Assembly (NCBI GenBank): GCA_025354885.1
Contig: JANXLY010000116.1
Span: 1-44,584, forward strand
DNA from: Acidobacteriota bacterium
Lineage (GTDB): Bacteria > Acidobacteriota > Terriglobia > Bryobacterales > Bryobacteraceae
Length of the DNA: 44,584 nt
Reading direction: 5' to 3'
The notes beneath the pieces are model-generated. The model did not search any database, was not told the DNA's origin, and saw nothing but the letters and a program-made list of their open reading frames with translations. Made by a program: the position numbers and the translations under genes. The first letter of the stretch is position 1; every line of letters starts with the position of its first letter. Shown here piece after piece: positions 16,774-25,499 of the stretch.

Positions 16774-17969
16774 GCGCGATCCATTTCCGGCAGATTTTCC
16801 CGGTAGATATTGATGTCTTTGTCACCGCGCCCGGAAAGATTGATGATGAAAATTTTCCCTGGATAATCCGGAGCAATCCGCATGGCTTCAGCCACGGCGT
16901 GGGCTGATTCCAGCGCCGGAATAATACCTTCCATGCGGCTCAGCGTTACCGCCGCAGCGAGTGCATCGCTGTCGGAACAGGAGCAATATTCCGCCCGACC
17001 CTGATCGTGCAGCCAGGCATGTTCCGGGCCAACCGAAGCGTAATCCAGCCCTGCCGAAACCGAATGCGTAAGCGCTATCTGCCCATCATCATCCTGCAAC
17101 AGGTAGCTCAGCGTGCCCTGTAACACGCCCGGCGAACCGCCTTCAAACCGCGCCGCATGCTGGCCCAGTTCAGCGCCGCGCCCGCCCGCTTCCACACCGA
17201 TCAACTTCACATCCGCATCGGCAAGGAAGGGGTGGAAAATACCAATCGCATTGCTGCCTCCGCCCACACAGGCGATCACGGTATGTGGCAATTGCCCTTC
17301 CGCCTTCAAGATCTGTTCGCGCGCTTCGACGCCGATGACACGATGGAAATCGCGCACCATCGCGGGATACGGATGAGCGCCCAGTGCGGATCCAAGCAGA
17401 TAATGCGTATTTGAAACATTGGTCACCCAGTCGCGCATAGCTTCGCTGATGGCGTCTTTCAGGGTGCGGCTACCGGTAGTGACGGGAACAACTTTCGCTC
17501 CCAGCATGCGCATGCGAAAGACATTCAGGCTCTGGCGCCGCATGTCTTCTTCGCCCATGTAGACCGTGCAGTCGAAGCCGAAAAGGGCACAGACAGTAGC
17601 GGTAGCCACGCCGTGCTGACCGGCACCGGTCTCGGCGATAATCCGCCGCTTGCCCATCCGGCGGGCTAACAGCCCCTGACCGAGACAATTGTTAATTTTG
17701 TGCGCGCCCGTGTGTAACAGGTCTTCGCGCTTGATATAGAGCTTCGCGCCACCCAGGCTTTCAGAAAGTCTGCGGGCGTAATACAGGGGCGTGGGCCTGC
17801 CGGCATAGGTATGCAGCAGGTGGTCCAACTCGGCTTGAAACGCCGGGTCTTTACGCGACTCTTCATAGGTGTGCTGAAGCTCCTCCAGCGGAGACATCAG
17901 AACTTCAGGAACGTAGCGACCGCCGTAAGGGCCGAAATGCCCCCCGGCGTCGGGTTGAGAAGGAATCAT
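16770..17969 (-). CDS. trpB: tryptophan synthase beta subunit
   Basis: The 399-residue PLP enzyme joins indole and serine to give tryptophan. The Schiff-base lysine is in [13 protein letters not shown] (about residue 90). The catalytic Glu region is [20 protein letters not shown], the phosphate loop is [10 protein letters not shown], and the C-terminal [10 protein letters not shown] is conserved. [24 protein letters not shown] is a standard TrpB1 N-terminus. It overlaps trpA downstream and trpF upstream by 4 bp each, so trpF-trpB-trpA are translationally coupled. Confidence 0.97.
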   Translation of the reverse strand: MIPSQPDAGGHFGPYGGRYVPEVLMSPLEELQHTYEESRKDPAFQAELDHLLHTYAGRPTPLYYARRLSESLGGAKLYIKREDLLHTGAHKINNCLGQGLLARRMGKRRIIAETGAGQHGVATATVCALFGFDCTVYMGEEDMRRQSLNVFRMRMLGAKVVPVTTGSRTLKDAISEAMRDWVTNVSNTHYLLGSALGAHPYPAMVRDFHRVIGVEAREQILKAEGQLPHTVIACVGGGSNAIGIFHPFLADADVKLIGVEAGGRGAELGQHAARFEGGSPGVLQGTLSYLLQDDDGQIALTHSVSAGLDYASVGPEHAWLHDQGRAEYCSCSDSDALAAAVTLSRMEGIIPALESAHAVAEAMRIAPDYPGKIFIINLSGRGDKDINIYRENLPEMDRA

Positions 17970-18547
17970 GTGCGGAGAGCTGCCTTAATGAATTGTTTCA
18001 TGCGTACGTGATCCTTGCGGCCAGGTGCGGCCTCAATGCCAGAACTGACGTCCACTGCCCAGGGTGAAAACGACGCAAATGTTGCGCGCTTGATCGCCTG
18101 AAGTACGTTGTTTTCGTTTAATCCGCCGGCCAAAATTACCGGCCTGCTGAACCGACCCGGCGCCTTGGACCAGTCATACGCCGCGCCATCAATCAATACG
18201 GCCTCGGCGGCGGCGTAATCCGCCACGTTCGCCTGCGGATCTTTCACGCGGAAAGCTCGCCAGATACGGATTCCGCGCGGATGCTGTTCCGGCGTTTCCG
18301 CGCCGTGAAGTTGTGCCACGTCGAGGTTCAACTGAGCGGCGATTCGTTCTATTTCGCCAGGGTTTTCATCCACAAACACGCCCACGCGCCAGATGCCCGC
18401 CGGGATCGCTTCTACCCATCCGGCAATCGCGTCCGGCGTGGCCCGCCTTGGACTCGGCGCAAAAACGAACCCAATTGCCCGTGCCCCTGCCTCAACTGCT
18501 GCCAAGGCATCATCGCGATTGGTGACCCCGCAGATCTTGACGAACAA
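17966..18547 (-). CDS. trpF: phosphoribosylanthranilate isomerase
   Basis: The 193-residue TIM barrel converts N-(5-phosphoribosyl)anthranilate to CdRP. The N-terminal [11 protein letters not shown] carries the catalytic cysteine. [12 protein letters not shown] is conserved, [10 protein letters not shown] carries the catalytic Asp region, and the phosphate-binding end includes [15 protein letters not shown] and [17 protein letters not shown]. It directly follows trpC with no spacer and overlaps trpB by 4 bp. Confidence 0.96.
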   Translation of the reverse strand: MFVKICGVTNRDDALAAVEAGARAIGFVFAPSPRRATPDAIAGWVEAIPAGIWRVGVFVDENPGEIERIAAQLNLDVAQLHGAETPEQHPRGIRIWRAFRVKDPQANVADYAAAEAVLIDGAAYDWSKAPGRFSRPVILAGGLNENNVLQAIKRATFASFSPWAVDVSSGIEAAPGRKDHVRMKQFIKAALRT

Positions 18548-19333
18548 CTAAGCCACCAGTTCCCGCAGCGCCTGCGCCGGGTCGGTCGATTTCACCAGAT
18601 GCTCCCCTACCAGAAACGCATCGTAGCCGTATACCGTTAGCCCGCGAACGTCAGTGCCTGAAAAAATCCCGCTCTCGCTGACTTTGATGACATCGGCAGG
18701 AATCCCCGCTGCCAGAGACACCGATACATCGAGCGATACCCGAAAAGTCCGCAGGTCCCGGTTGTTGACGCCGATGATCCGGGCCCCTGACCGTACCGCC
18801 TTTTCCAATTCCGCAGCGTCGTGAACTTCCACCAGCGCGGCCATCCCGAACGCAGCAGCCAGTTCGCGAAAGCCGCGCAACTGGGCCTCGTCCAAAATCG
18901 CAGCTATCAGCAAGACAGCGTCTGCGCCCGACGCAGCTGCTTCCAGCACGTGGTATTCGGCAATGGTGAAATCTTTGCGCAACACCGGCAGAGCGCAAGC
19001 CGTGCGGGCCGCCTGCAAGTCAGCGATACTACCTTTGAAAAAATCACGGTCCGTAAGTACGGAAAGTGCTGACGCCCCACCAGTCTCATACTGAGCGGCC
19101 AGTTCCGCGGGACGGAAGTCTTCGATCAGGATGCCCTTGCTGGGCGATGCCTTCTTGATTTCGGAAATGATAGCGGGCCGTTTCAAACGCAGCGCCGCAG
19201 CAAAATCCCTGCGGTCTGCCATCGCAGTTTCACCTGTTGCCCTCAGCGAGGCAGGTGTAACCCGAGCCGCCAGTAGTTCTTCGTGCTTGCGAGCGACAAT
19301 TCGGGCCAGGATGTCAGGAATGGGGGGGGGCAA
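18548..19333 (-). CDS. trpC: indole-3-glycerol phosphate synthase
   Basis: The 261-residue enzyme closes the indole ring from CdRP. IISEIKKASPSKGIL holds the catalytic lysine, LSVLTDRDFFKGS and LPVLRKDFTIAEYHV follow, and IIGVNNRDLRTF and VSESGIFSGTDV complete the family blocks. The start is doubtful. As written it is a TTG at 19333, followed by nine C bases on the coding strand. An ATG at 19340 with better context is out of frame by one base. If the tract had eight C, that ATG would give MEFAPPIPDILARIV and join the frame. Sequencing error and slippage are both possible. It lies 39 bp downstream of the HAD gene. Confidence 0.93.
   Translation of the reverse strand: MPPPIPDILARIVARKHEELLAARVTPASLRATGETAMADRRDFAAALRLKRPAIISEIKKASPSKGILIEDFRPAELAAQYETGGASALSVLTDRDFFKGSIADLQAARTACALPVLRKDFTIAEYHVLEAAASGADAVLLIAAILDEAQLRGFRELAAAFGMAALVEVHDAAELEKAVRSGARIIGVNNRDLRTFRVSLDVSVSLAAGIPADVIKVSESGIFSGTDVRGLTVYGYDAFLVGEHLVKSTDPAQALRELVA
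19322..19330. repeat. G9/C9 homopolymer at the trpC start
   Basis: Nine consecutive G bases on the plus strand fall two codons into trpC. Removing one base would put the ATG at 19340 in frame with trpC; with nine, that ATG reads eight codons and stops. This is either a mis-called length or a slippage-prone tract. Confidence 0.8.
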
Positions 19334-19372
19334 ATTCCATCGTACCAGGCAGCGGGAACCCGGCTCTCAATT

Positions 19373-20065
19373 TTAGCCAACGAAAAGCGACAGCAGATCT
19401 GCGAAGGCGCTGACTTTGACCATGCGGCAGGCAGGATCGCGAATCTCTTCCCGCTCCAGTGTCCAGGTGCGTTCATGCGGAACCCACACTGCACGCAACC
19501 CCGCTGCGAGTGCGGGATTCATGTCTGATTTCGGGCTATTGCCGATCATCCAGCTGTGGTCCGGATCGAAACCACGGACGGAAGCCAAGTCCAGATAAGC
19601 CTCGCGGTTCTTCTCTTTTACCACCGCACAGTGAGCAAACCAGGGCCGCAGCCCGGAAAGATCAATCTTGCGATTCTGCTCTTTCTGGTCGCCCTTGGTA
19701 AACATCGTCAATTCATGTTTCTCAGCAAGGAACGGCAGCGTTTCCGCCACGCCGGGCATCAATTCAATCTCTCGCGAGAGAATTTCATGGGCATAAGCCG
19801 TTACGCGGCTCAGGTCGTGCTCATCTACAGCGCGTTCGGCCAGATGCAGAAAGCACTGGCTCAGATTGCGGCCAAAGTTCTCTGCGCCGTAGCCATGAAT
19901 TCGGTTGTTTTCGATCTCAATTTCATCGAGCACCGCCCGAATCTGGTCTGGCGTCAGCGTCGAATGATTCAGGTATTCACAAAACTGATCGAACGCGTGC
20001 TCGAAGTAGATATTGTTTTCCCAAAGCGTGTCATCGGCGTCGAAGATGAGGTGCTGGCGCGTCAC
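19373..20065 (-). CDS. HAD-family hydrolase
   Basis: A 230-residue haloacid dehalogenase-type phosphatase. Motif I is FDADDTLWENN (nucleophile Asp and acid Asp), motif II is the Thr in LTMFTKGD, the motif III lysine is VVKEKNRE, and motif IV is MIGNSPKSDMNPA. A helical cap of about 80 residues follows motif I (subclass C1). The DADDTLW variant is common in YjjG/NagD-like nucleotidases, but the substrate is unknown. It lies 5 bp after tonB and 39 bp before trpC, within the ten-gene run. A phosphatase for an aromatic-pathway side product is conceivable but not shown. Confidence 0.88.
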   Translation of the reverse strand: MTRQHLIFDADDTLWENNIYFEHAFDQFCEYLNHSTLTPDQIRAVLDEIEIENNRIHGYGAENFGRNLSQCFLHLAERAVDEHDLSRVTAYAHEILSREIELMPGVAETLPFLAEKHELTMFTKGDQKEQNRKIDLSGLRPWFAHCAVVKEKNREAYLDLASVRGFDPDHSWMIGNSPKSDMNPALAAGLRAVWVPHERTWTLEREEIRDPACRMVKVSAFADLLSLFVG

Positions 20066-20070
20066 AACTT

Positions 20071-21558
20071 CTAATTTAGCTTGAACGGAATTTCCACCAT
20101 CACGTCAACCGCAACGGGAACGCCATCACGAGTGGCCGGCGCAAATTCCCATTTGCCCAGTGCCTCAATCGCACTGGCATTCAGGCGATCATCCACACCC
20201 CGCACCAGTTCCACCGCCGACACCAGCCCATCCTTGCCCACTACGCAGAGCAGTTGCACTTTCCCCTGCACGTGCTCCGCAGCAGCCGAGGCTACGTACT
20301 TTGGATCCACCTTTCGGTGAGCGACAGGCGGGGCGACTGCGGCCAGTCCCGTTTCCCGCGCCATCCGGTCTGAGTACCACATGAGCCAGCTGCCGGAATA
20401 ACTTGTAAGGTTGGGCATCTGAATAGCCATCATGTAAACATCACGGCCATTGAAACGCGGGTCGGGAGCACCCGATACTTTGGTCGCCAGCGAGCGTGGC
20501 ACTGGCACCGGTTCCACGCGTACTCCCGTGGCCCCCTGAGCCCGCCGCGCCGCTTCCCGCAGCGTTGCCGAAGACGTGGGAGCGGCGAAAGCCTGAGCCC
20601 GGATTTCCGCCTTCAAATCACGCGGGGCTGCACGCACAAATAGATCCGGCACGGAAAGCCCGGTGGCATCGCCCGCTGCGTCCGCGCCTTCCTTCCTGAG
20701 TTTGGGTGCGGCAGAGAATTGCGCCAGGCTCGACGAGGCCGGCAACGGCGCAGGCACTTCTACAGGCTTCAACCCCACCACCGCAGTATTCAAATCAGTA
20801 GAATTCGCCGTCAGCAAATCCGGAGTAAATGTCGGCGGACCATCTACTGCCACGCTTCGCGTTTGCGCAGCTTTGACCGGGGGCGGAGTGAAGGGTCGTG
20901 CGGGCGCTTTGAACTTGTATTCATCCCAAACCCGCGCTCTCGATTCAGCCAACAATTGCGGGGCGTCCGAGGGAATTTCGATTTCTCTGACCTTCTCCGG
21001 AATGCGCCGGGGTGGCGGTGCGAACCGGTTACGGATATTCGCTGACTTCGCTAACTCAACGGGGCGCAGAGGCTGCGACAGCACCGGGGCATCGGGCAAC
21101 TCAGCCACTTCCGCAGGTTTAGGCTTCGCAACATCGGGAGGCGCTGTAAATGCGCGGCGAGGCATACGAATCGCAATCAGGTTAGGCGATTCGAGGGGCG
21201 GTGTATCCGGCAGCTCCGGCGCGGGGGAGAGTACAATTTGTGTCCGCGACGGAGCATTTTTCGGCATGGCTACAAGCTGTTGTCTGGCGATATTCAAAGC
21301 TCGCACTGCCCGCTGGTCTGCCTGGGCTTTGGGCGGTTGCACGGCGGGTAACTCTTTATCGAACTTGTACCAGACCAGTTTTTCTTCTTTATCCTTAATC
21401 GCCTGCTTGTATGCCGAAGGCTCCGGTTTTGGCAATTCCAGCGAAGGTGCCAGTATGAGAACGGCAAGAGCGACGGCATGACCCGCGACCGAAACGGCCA
21501 GGGCGGACCACTGCCTGGGTCTTGCCTCCACCCCTGTGCTGAAGATTTCCCGTTCCAT
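20071..21558 (-). CDS. TonB-family energy transducer
   Basis: A 495-residue protein with a short cytoplasmic N-terminus and one membrane helix at about residues 20-40 (SALAVSVAGHAVALAVLIL). A long Pro/Ala-rich periplasmic stretch follows (about residues 45-400), then a C-terminal TonB domain (about residues 410-495: VAHRKVDPKYVASAAAEHVQG ... ALGKWEFAPATRDGVPVAVDV). It would link proton motive force to outer-membrane receptors such as the Oar-like one at 31.4 kb. The periplasmic linker is much longer than in enteric TonB. It is co-directional with the LON-domain gene (9-bp gap) and the HAD gene (5-bp gap). No exbB or exbD is nearby. Confidence 0.88.
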   Translation of the reverse strand: MEREIFSTGVEARPRQWSALAVSVAGHAVALAVLILAPSLELPKPEPSAYKQAIKDKEEKLVWYKFDKELPAVQPPKAQADQRAVRALNIARQQLVAMPKNAPSRTQIVLSPAPELPDTPPLESPNLIAIRMPRRAFTAPPDVAKPKPAEVAELPDAPVLSQPLRPVELAKSANIRNRFAPPPRRIPEKVREIEIPSDAPQLLAESRARVWDEYKFKAPARPFTPPPVKAAQTRSVAVDGPPTFTPDLLTANSTDLNTAVVGLKPVEVPAPLPASSSLAQFSAAPKLRKEGADAAGDATGLSVPDLFVRAAPRDLKAEIRAQAFAAPTSSATLREAARRAQGATGVRVEPVPVPRSLATKVSGAPDPRFNGRDVYMMAIQMPNLTSYSGSWLMWYSDRMARETGLAAVAPPVAHRKVDPKYVASAAAEHVQGKVQLLCVVGKDGLVSAVELVRGVDDRLNASAIEALGKWEFAPATRDGVPVAVDVMVEIPFKLN

Positions 21559-21567
21559 TATCGACTG

Positions 21568-22170
21568 TCAAATCCCAGCAGGTTTATGCCCGTGCCCGTT
21601 GGTTGGCACCGCGCGTTTCATCTTCGCTTCATAGGCTTGCCGCGGCAGCCAGGTCTCCAGGAATACCGCAAGCAGCCGCAAACGCTCTGTTTCAGACCGG
21701 CTGACCTGCAGTGTGTTCTTGAAATCCAGATCGTCCAGCATGCCAGCCACCACGAAACTCAACCGTTCGGAATCTGCGACAGATGCTTCCTGCCCGAACC
21801 CAAAACTGTTCATCACCCTCTGGCGGAGTTGGCTTGGAACAGGCGCAATATCATCGTCATCGAAGAACGTCACGTCACCACGCAGCCAGTCCGATTCATT
21901 GTTTACCGATTCAATCAGGAACCGCCGCTTCCCTCGTGTCAACACGTTAAACCGCCCGTCGGGATACCTGTTTACTACTCTCTCGACCACTACCGTGCAG
22001 CCCACGTTGACGATTCCGCCGCCTTTCGCCAGTACAATGCCAAATTCCGACCCGGACGACTCCGCCTGCCCCACCATTTCCCGGTAGCGTTCTGCGAAAA
22101 TATGCAGGGGAACGGCGTTTCCAGGCAGCACCACCAGCTGCAGGGGAAACAGAGGAAGCAGCGCAGACAT
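21568..22170 (-). CDS. LON substrate-binding domain protein (no protease domain)
   Basis: The 200-residue protein is a stand-alone Lon N-terminal domain: LPLFPLQLVVLPGNAVPLHIFAERYREMV at the start, then FGIVLAKGGGIVNVGCTVVVE, and a helical second half. There is no AAA+ or serine/lysine protease region, so it should bind proteins or peptides without cutting them. Such proteins are widespread and poorly understood. It is the first gene of the minus-strand run leading into the tryptophan genes, so its promoter may drive them. It is divergent from the SDR gene by about 36 bp. Confidence 0.88.
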   Translation of the reverse strand: MSALLPLFPLQLVVLPGNAVPLHIFAERYREMVGQAESSGSEFGIVLAKGGGIVNVGCTVVVERVVNRYPDGRFNVLTRGKRRFLIESVNNESDWLRGDVTFFDDDDIAPVPSQLRQRVMNSFGFGQEASVADSERLSFVVAGMLDDLDFKNTLQVSRSETERLRLLAVFLETWLPRQAYEAKMKRAVPTNGHGHKPAGI

Positions 22171-22206
22171 GGTGCTATTATTGCGGTTCCAGACCGGTAC
22201 TACAAT

Positions 22207-22971
22207 TTGTTCGACGGAAAAATCGTCATCATCACGGGCGCTTCAGAGGGCATTGGCTCTCACCTCGCCGCCGCCCTTTTGCAAAGCGGGGCGCGCGTTG
22301 CCCTTGCGGCCCGCAGTGAAGAACACCTCCGCACAACAGCCGCTGTGAACCCAGACAACGCCCTGATCATTCCCGGAGACGTCACTCTGCCTGCGGTGCG
22401 CGCCGGAATCATTGAGCAGACTATAAAGCGGTGGGGCCGAATCGATGTCCTGGTCAACAACGCGGGCCGCGGCTCTTATTTTGCGCCCTCTACTGCGCCG
22501 CTGGACGACGCCCGCGCTCTTTTTGAACTCAATGTCTTTGCGGCGCTTGCGCTCGCGCAGTTAGCCACTCCGCATTTGCGGGAAACCCGGGGCTCCATAG
22601 TCAACGTCTGTTCAATTGCAGCACAGATTCCACTCCCCTGGTTGCCCGTGTATTCTGCCAGCAAAGCTGCTCTCGCCAGCCTCACCGCCACCCAGCGCAT
22701 TGAGCTGCGCCGTGCCGGCATTCACGTTATGGGCGTCTTCCCTGGTTATGTCGATACCGACTTTCAAAACCATGCCGCCGGTTCCCGACCGCCGGGAAAA
22801 ATCGTGCAGGGTAAGCGATGGTCGATTTCACCAGAAGGCTGTGCGGCTGCGATTCTACGCGGCCTGGCTCAACGCAAACCGACGGTGGTGACACCGCAAT
22901 CCGGCTGGCCACTGGTCATCGCCCACCGCCTGTTTCCCCGTTTTGTCGAATCACGTCTGGAGGCCGTCTGA
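22207..22971 (+). CDS. short-chain dehydrogenase/reductase (SDR)
   Basis: The 254-residue classical SDR has the cofactor loop ITGASEGIGSHLAAALL, NNAG (VLVNNAGRGSY), the catalytic serine in VNVCSIAAQ and the YxxxK site in YSASKAAL. The substrate cannot be read from sequence. The start is uncertain: homology begins at FDGKIVIITG, immediately after a TTG at 22207, and no in-frame ATG or ribosome site lies between there and the divergent LON-domain gene. aroK follows by 15 bp, so SDR-aroK-glycerate kinase look like one transcript. Confidence 0.87.
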   Translation: MFDGKIVIITGASEGIGSHLAAALLQSGARVALAARSEEHLRTTAAVNPDNALIIPGDVTLPAVRAGIIEQTIKRWGRIDVLVNNAGRGSYFAPSTAPLDDARALFELNVFAALALAQLATPHLRETRGSIVNVCSIAAQIPLPWLPVYSASKAALASLTATQRIELRRAGIHVMGVFPGYVDTDFQNHAAGSRPPGKIVQGKRWSISPEGCAAAILRGLAQRKPTVVTPQSGWPLVIAHRLFPRFVESRLEAV

Positions 22972-22986
22972 AAAGACGCGGTTTCG

Positions 22987-23517
22987 ATGGATAACAAGCT
23001 CAAGCGCACTCCGGCTGTCTATCTTGCCGGCTTCATGGGCTCGGGAAAATCCACCATTGGACACTTGCTCGCCGATCATCTGGGCTGGGATTTTATCGAC
23101 CTCGACCGCGAAATTGAGGTCGCTGAGAATGCCACCGTGCAGGAAATTTTTTCCACACGTGGCGAGGCCGAATTCCGCCGCATTGAAACAGAGACCCTCC
23201 GCCACTGGTCTCGCAAAGTGGAACGCGGACACCCTGTTGTGATAGCACTTGGTGGCGGGGCTTTCGTCCACCCGGGCAATTTTGAGATCCTCGAAAATCA
23301 TGGCGTTTCCCTATGGCTCGATTGTCCGCTCGAATTGATTCTGAGTCGCTTTGAAACGGAGCCGGACTCCCGTCCACTGGCCCGCGACAAAACGGCTTTG
23401 CGCAGCTTGTATGACGCGCGGCTCCCCGGCTATGCCCGAGCCGACTACCGCATCGACGCCAGCCATCCTCCGGCTCAGGCTCTCACCGAAATACTTGGTC
23501 TTCCCGTGTGGAAATGA
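22987..23517 (+). CDS. aroK: shikimate kinase
   Basis: The 176-residue enzyme phosphorylates shikimate at the 3-hydroxyl using ATP. The P-loop is AGFMGSGKSTIG. The shikimate-binding Asp is in FIDLDREIE, FRRIETETL carries the conserved arginine, and ALGGGAF is the glycine-rich shikimate site. RPLARD is the lid arginine region. It feeds the chorismate branch encoded on the opposite strand nearby. It is 15 bp after the SDR and 7 bp before the glycerate kinase gene. Confidence 0.95.
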   Translation: MDNKLKRTPAVYLAGFMGSGKSTIGHLLADHLGWDFIDLDREIEVAENATVQEIFSTRGEAEFRRIETETLRHWSRKVERGHPVVIALGGGAFVHPGNFEILENHGVSLWLDCPLELILSRFETEPDSRPLARDKTALRSLYDARLPGYARADYRIDASHPPAQALTEILGLPVWK

Positions 23518-23524
23518 GACTGCA

Positions 23525-24799
23525 ATGAAACACCATCTGCGCCGGGATGCCCGGTCTATCCTCACCGCCGCCCTCGCTGCCGCGGACCCCACCACTGCCG
23601 TTGAGCAAGCCCTCCGTTCCCGCACCGATCTGAACCAGTTCCACCGCATCTTCGTGGTGGGCGCCGGCAAAGCCAGTGGCACCATGGCCGTGGCGGTGGA
23701 AAAACATCTGGGTCAGCGGATCGCCGGCGGGTGCGTCAATGTAAAGGACGGCGACAGTGCGAAAACAATCGGCTTTGAGTTGCGCCGCTGCGGCCATCCT
23801 ATCCCCGATGAACGGGGGCACGCCGGGGCCAGACGCATTGCTGAAATCTGCACCCAGGCGGGCGAACGGGATTTGGTCCTGTGCCTGATCTCAGGCGGGG
23901 CATCGGCGCTCATGCCCTCACCTGCGGCCTCCATAACGCTGGCTGAAAAGCAGGAAACAACCCGGCTGCTGCTGGCCTGCGGGGCGACCATTCACGAGAT
24001 CAATACCATCCGCAAACATATCTCTTCGATGAAGGGCGGACAACTCGCGCGACTCGCCGCACCTGCCCGCGTGTTAAGTCTGATTTTGTCGGATGTGGTG
24101 GGTGATGATCCCGCCATTATTGCCTCCGGCCCCACCGCACCCGACCCATCCACGTTTGCCGATGCCCGCGCGATTGTTGAAAAATATGACCTCCGGACCC
24201 GTCTCCCGCGCCGCGTCAGCGAACGGCTCTTGAATGGCGCGCAGGAAACACCGAAGCCAGGTGACCCTGTCTTTGACAACGTCGAGAACATCATTATCGG
24301 CAGCAATCAGAAGTCGCTCGAAGCAGCCGCGCGGACTGCCCAGGAACTGCATTATCACCCGCTGATCCTCTCCAGTTTCGTTGAAGGAGAAACACGCGAC
24401 GTTGCCGGAATGCACGCAGCCATCGCGCGTCAGATCCGGCTCTACGGCCAGCCCGTTGCGGCCCCCGCGTGCTTGATTTCAGGTGGCGAAACGACAGTCA
24501 CTATTCGTGGAGAAGGTAAAGGCGGACGCAATCAGGAATTCGCCCTGGCGGCAGCCATAGGCATCGCGGGTCTAGAAGATGCTTTGGTATTGAGCGCCGG
24601 GACCGACGGCACGGACGGCCCCACTGACGCGGCCGGAGCAGTTGCTGACGGCTCGACTACGAAACGCTCGGCAAACAGCGCAACTGAAGCTCTGGAAAAC
24701 AACGATTCGTACGCGTTTTTTGAAGAACTGGGCGACCTCGTCATCACCGGTTCCACGGGAACCAACGTGATGGATCTGCATCTGCTGCTACTCGCTTGA
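23525..24799 (+). CDS. gckA: glycerate 2-kinase, MOFRL family
   Basis: The 424-residue protein belongs to the DUF4147/MOFRL glycerate kinases, which make 2-phosphoglycerate from D-glycerate and ATP. VVGAGKASGTMAVAVE near the N-terminus, LISGGASALMPSPA, INTIRKHISSMKGGQLA and LILSDVVGDDPAIIASGPT are family blocks. ISGGETTVTIRGEGKGGRNQE starts the MOFRL domain, and SAGTDGTDGPTDAAGA closes it. The frame is open further upstream through aroK; the ATG at 23525 is chosen because it lies just after the aroK stop and matches the family N-terminus. The 3' end overlaps the convergent transporter gene by 12 bp. Confidence 0.92.
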   Translation: MKHHLRRDARSILTAALAAADPTTAVEQALRSRTDLNQFHRIFVVGAGKASGTMAVAVEKHLGQRIAGGCVNVKDGDSAKTIGFELRRCGHPIPDERGHAGARRIAEICTQAGERDLVLCLISGGASALMPSPAASITLAEKQETTRLLLACGATIHEINTIRKHISSMKGGQLARLAAPARVLSLILSDVVGDDPAIIASGPTAPDPSTFADARAIVEKYDLRTRLPRRVSERLLNGAQETPKPGDPVFDNVENIIIGSNQKSLEAAARTAQELHYHPLILSSFVEGETRDVAGMHAAIARQIRLYGQPVAAPACLISGGETTVTIRGEGKGGRNQEFALAAAIGIAGLEDALVLSAGTDGTDGPTDAAGAVADGSTTKRSANSATEALENNDSYAFFEELGDLVITGSTGTNVMDLHLLLLA

Positions 24800-25474
24800 A
24801 ACCGCGAAGGGATTGAAGTTGGTGCTCCGGTCAAAGAAGTTGACGCCTTCCTGGCGCTTCAGAAAATTGACCACCAGGTATGTCAGCGGTGTGGCGAGAA
24901 CTTCATAGACAACTTTGAAAAGATAACCATCCACAATCAAACGAAGCACCACGCTGGCAGGCTGACCCCAGAAAATAATCGCGATTACGATGCTCGTATC
25001 CACCGCCTGCCCCACGATGGTTGAACCCACCGTGCGCGTCCAGAGGTACTTGCCATCGGTCCAGAGCTTCATCTTGGCCACCGTCATTGAGTTGGCAAAT
25101 TCGCCCGCCCAAAACGCCAGCAAACTACCCGCTACATTGCGCGGCACCACGCCGAATATCGTTTCGTACGCGAACTGGTCTTTGAACTCAGGAGCAGGCG
25201 GCAGCCAGATGGCAAACATGCCGAAGGCCGCCATGGTGGCACTTGCCAGGAAGCCGGTCCAGATCGCCCGGCGCGAGGCACTATAGCCATACACTTCAGT
25301 GAAAATATCGCCGAAAATATAGGTAATGGGGAACAGCAACTGCGCGGCGCTGAACTTCAGACCGCCGACCAGCACCAGCTTAGGCGCAATCAGATTGGAA
25401 ACGATCAGCACCACCACAAAGATATTGATCATCAGATCCAGATATCGGTATTGTTTGACACCGTGCGCAGGCAT
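24788..25474 (-). CDS. yhhQ: queuosine precursor transporter (YhhQ/QPTR family)
   Basis: A 228-residue membrane protein with about six hydrophobic helices and the family signatures APKLVLVGGLKFSAAQLLFP, YIFGDIFTEVYGYSASRR, AGEFANSMTVAKMKLW and RTVGSTIVGQAVDTSIVI. Characterised members import preQ0 or preQ1, precursors of the tRNA base queuosine. queG, the last queuosine step, lies 2 kb away. The gene is divergent from mgtC by 25 bp, with no room for long leaders on either side. Confidence 0.92.
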   Translation of the reverse strand: MPAHGVKQYRYLDLMINIFVVVLIVSNLIAPKLVLVGGLKFSAAQLLFPITYIFGDIFTEVYGYSASRRAIWTGFLASATMAAFGMFAIWLPPAPEFKDQFAYETIFGVVPRNVAGSLLAFWAGEFANSMTVAKMKLWTDGKYLWTRTVGSTIVGQAVDTSIVIAIIFWGQPASVVLRLIVDGYLFKVVYEVLATPLTYLVVNFLKRQEGVNFFDRSTNFNPFAVSSE

Positions 25475-25499
25475 AAGGCGATAAAGTCACAATAGCAAT

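Noticed and set aside
20663..21481. 272-codon plus-strand frame opposite the TonB-family gene
   Set aside because: The Ser/Ala/Gly-rich translation is what an antisense of a Pro/Ala-rich linker gives; no motif supports it.
21478..22206. N-terminal extension of the SDR frame back to 21478
   Set aside because: The first 240 codons are antisense to the LON-domain gene; homology begins only at about 22210.
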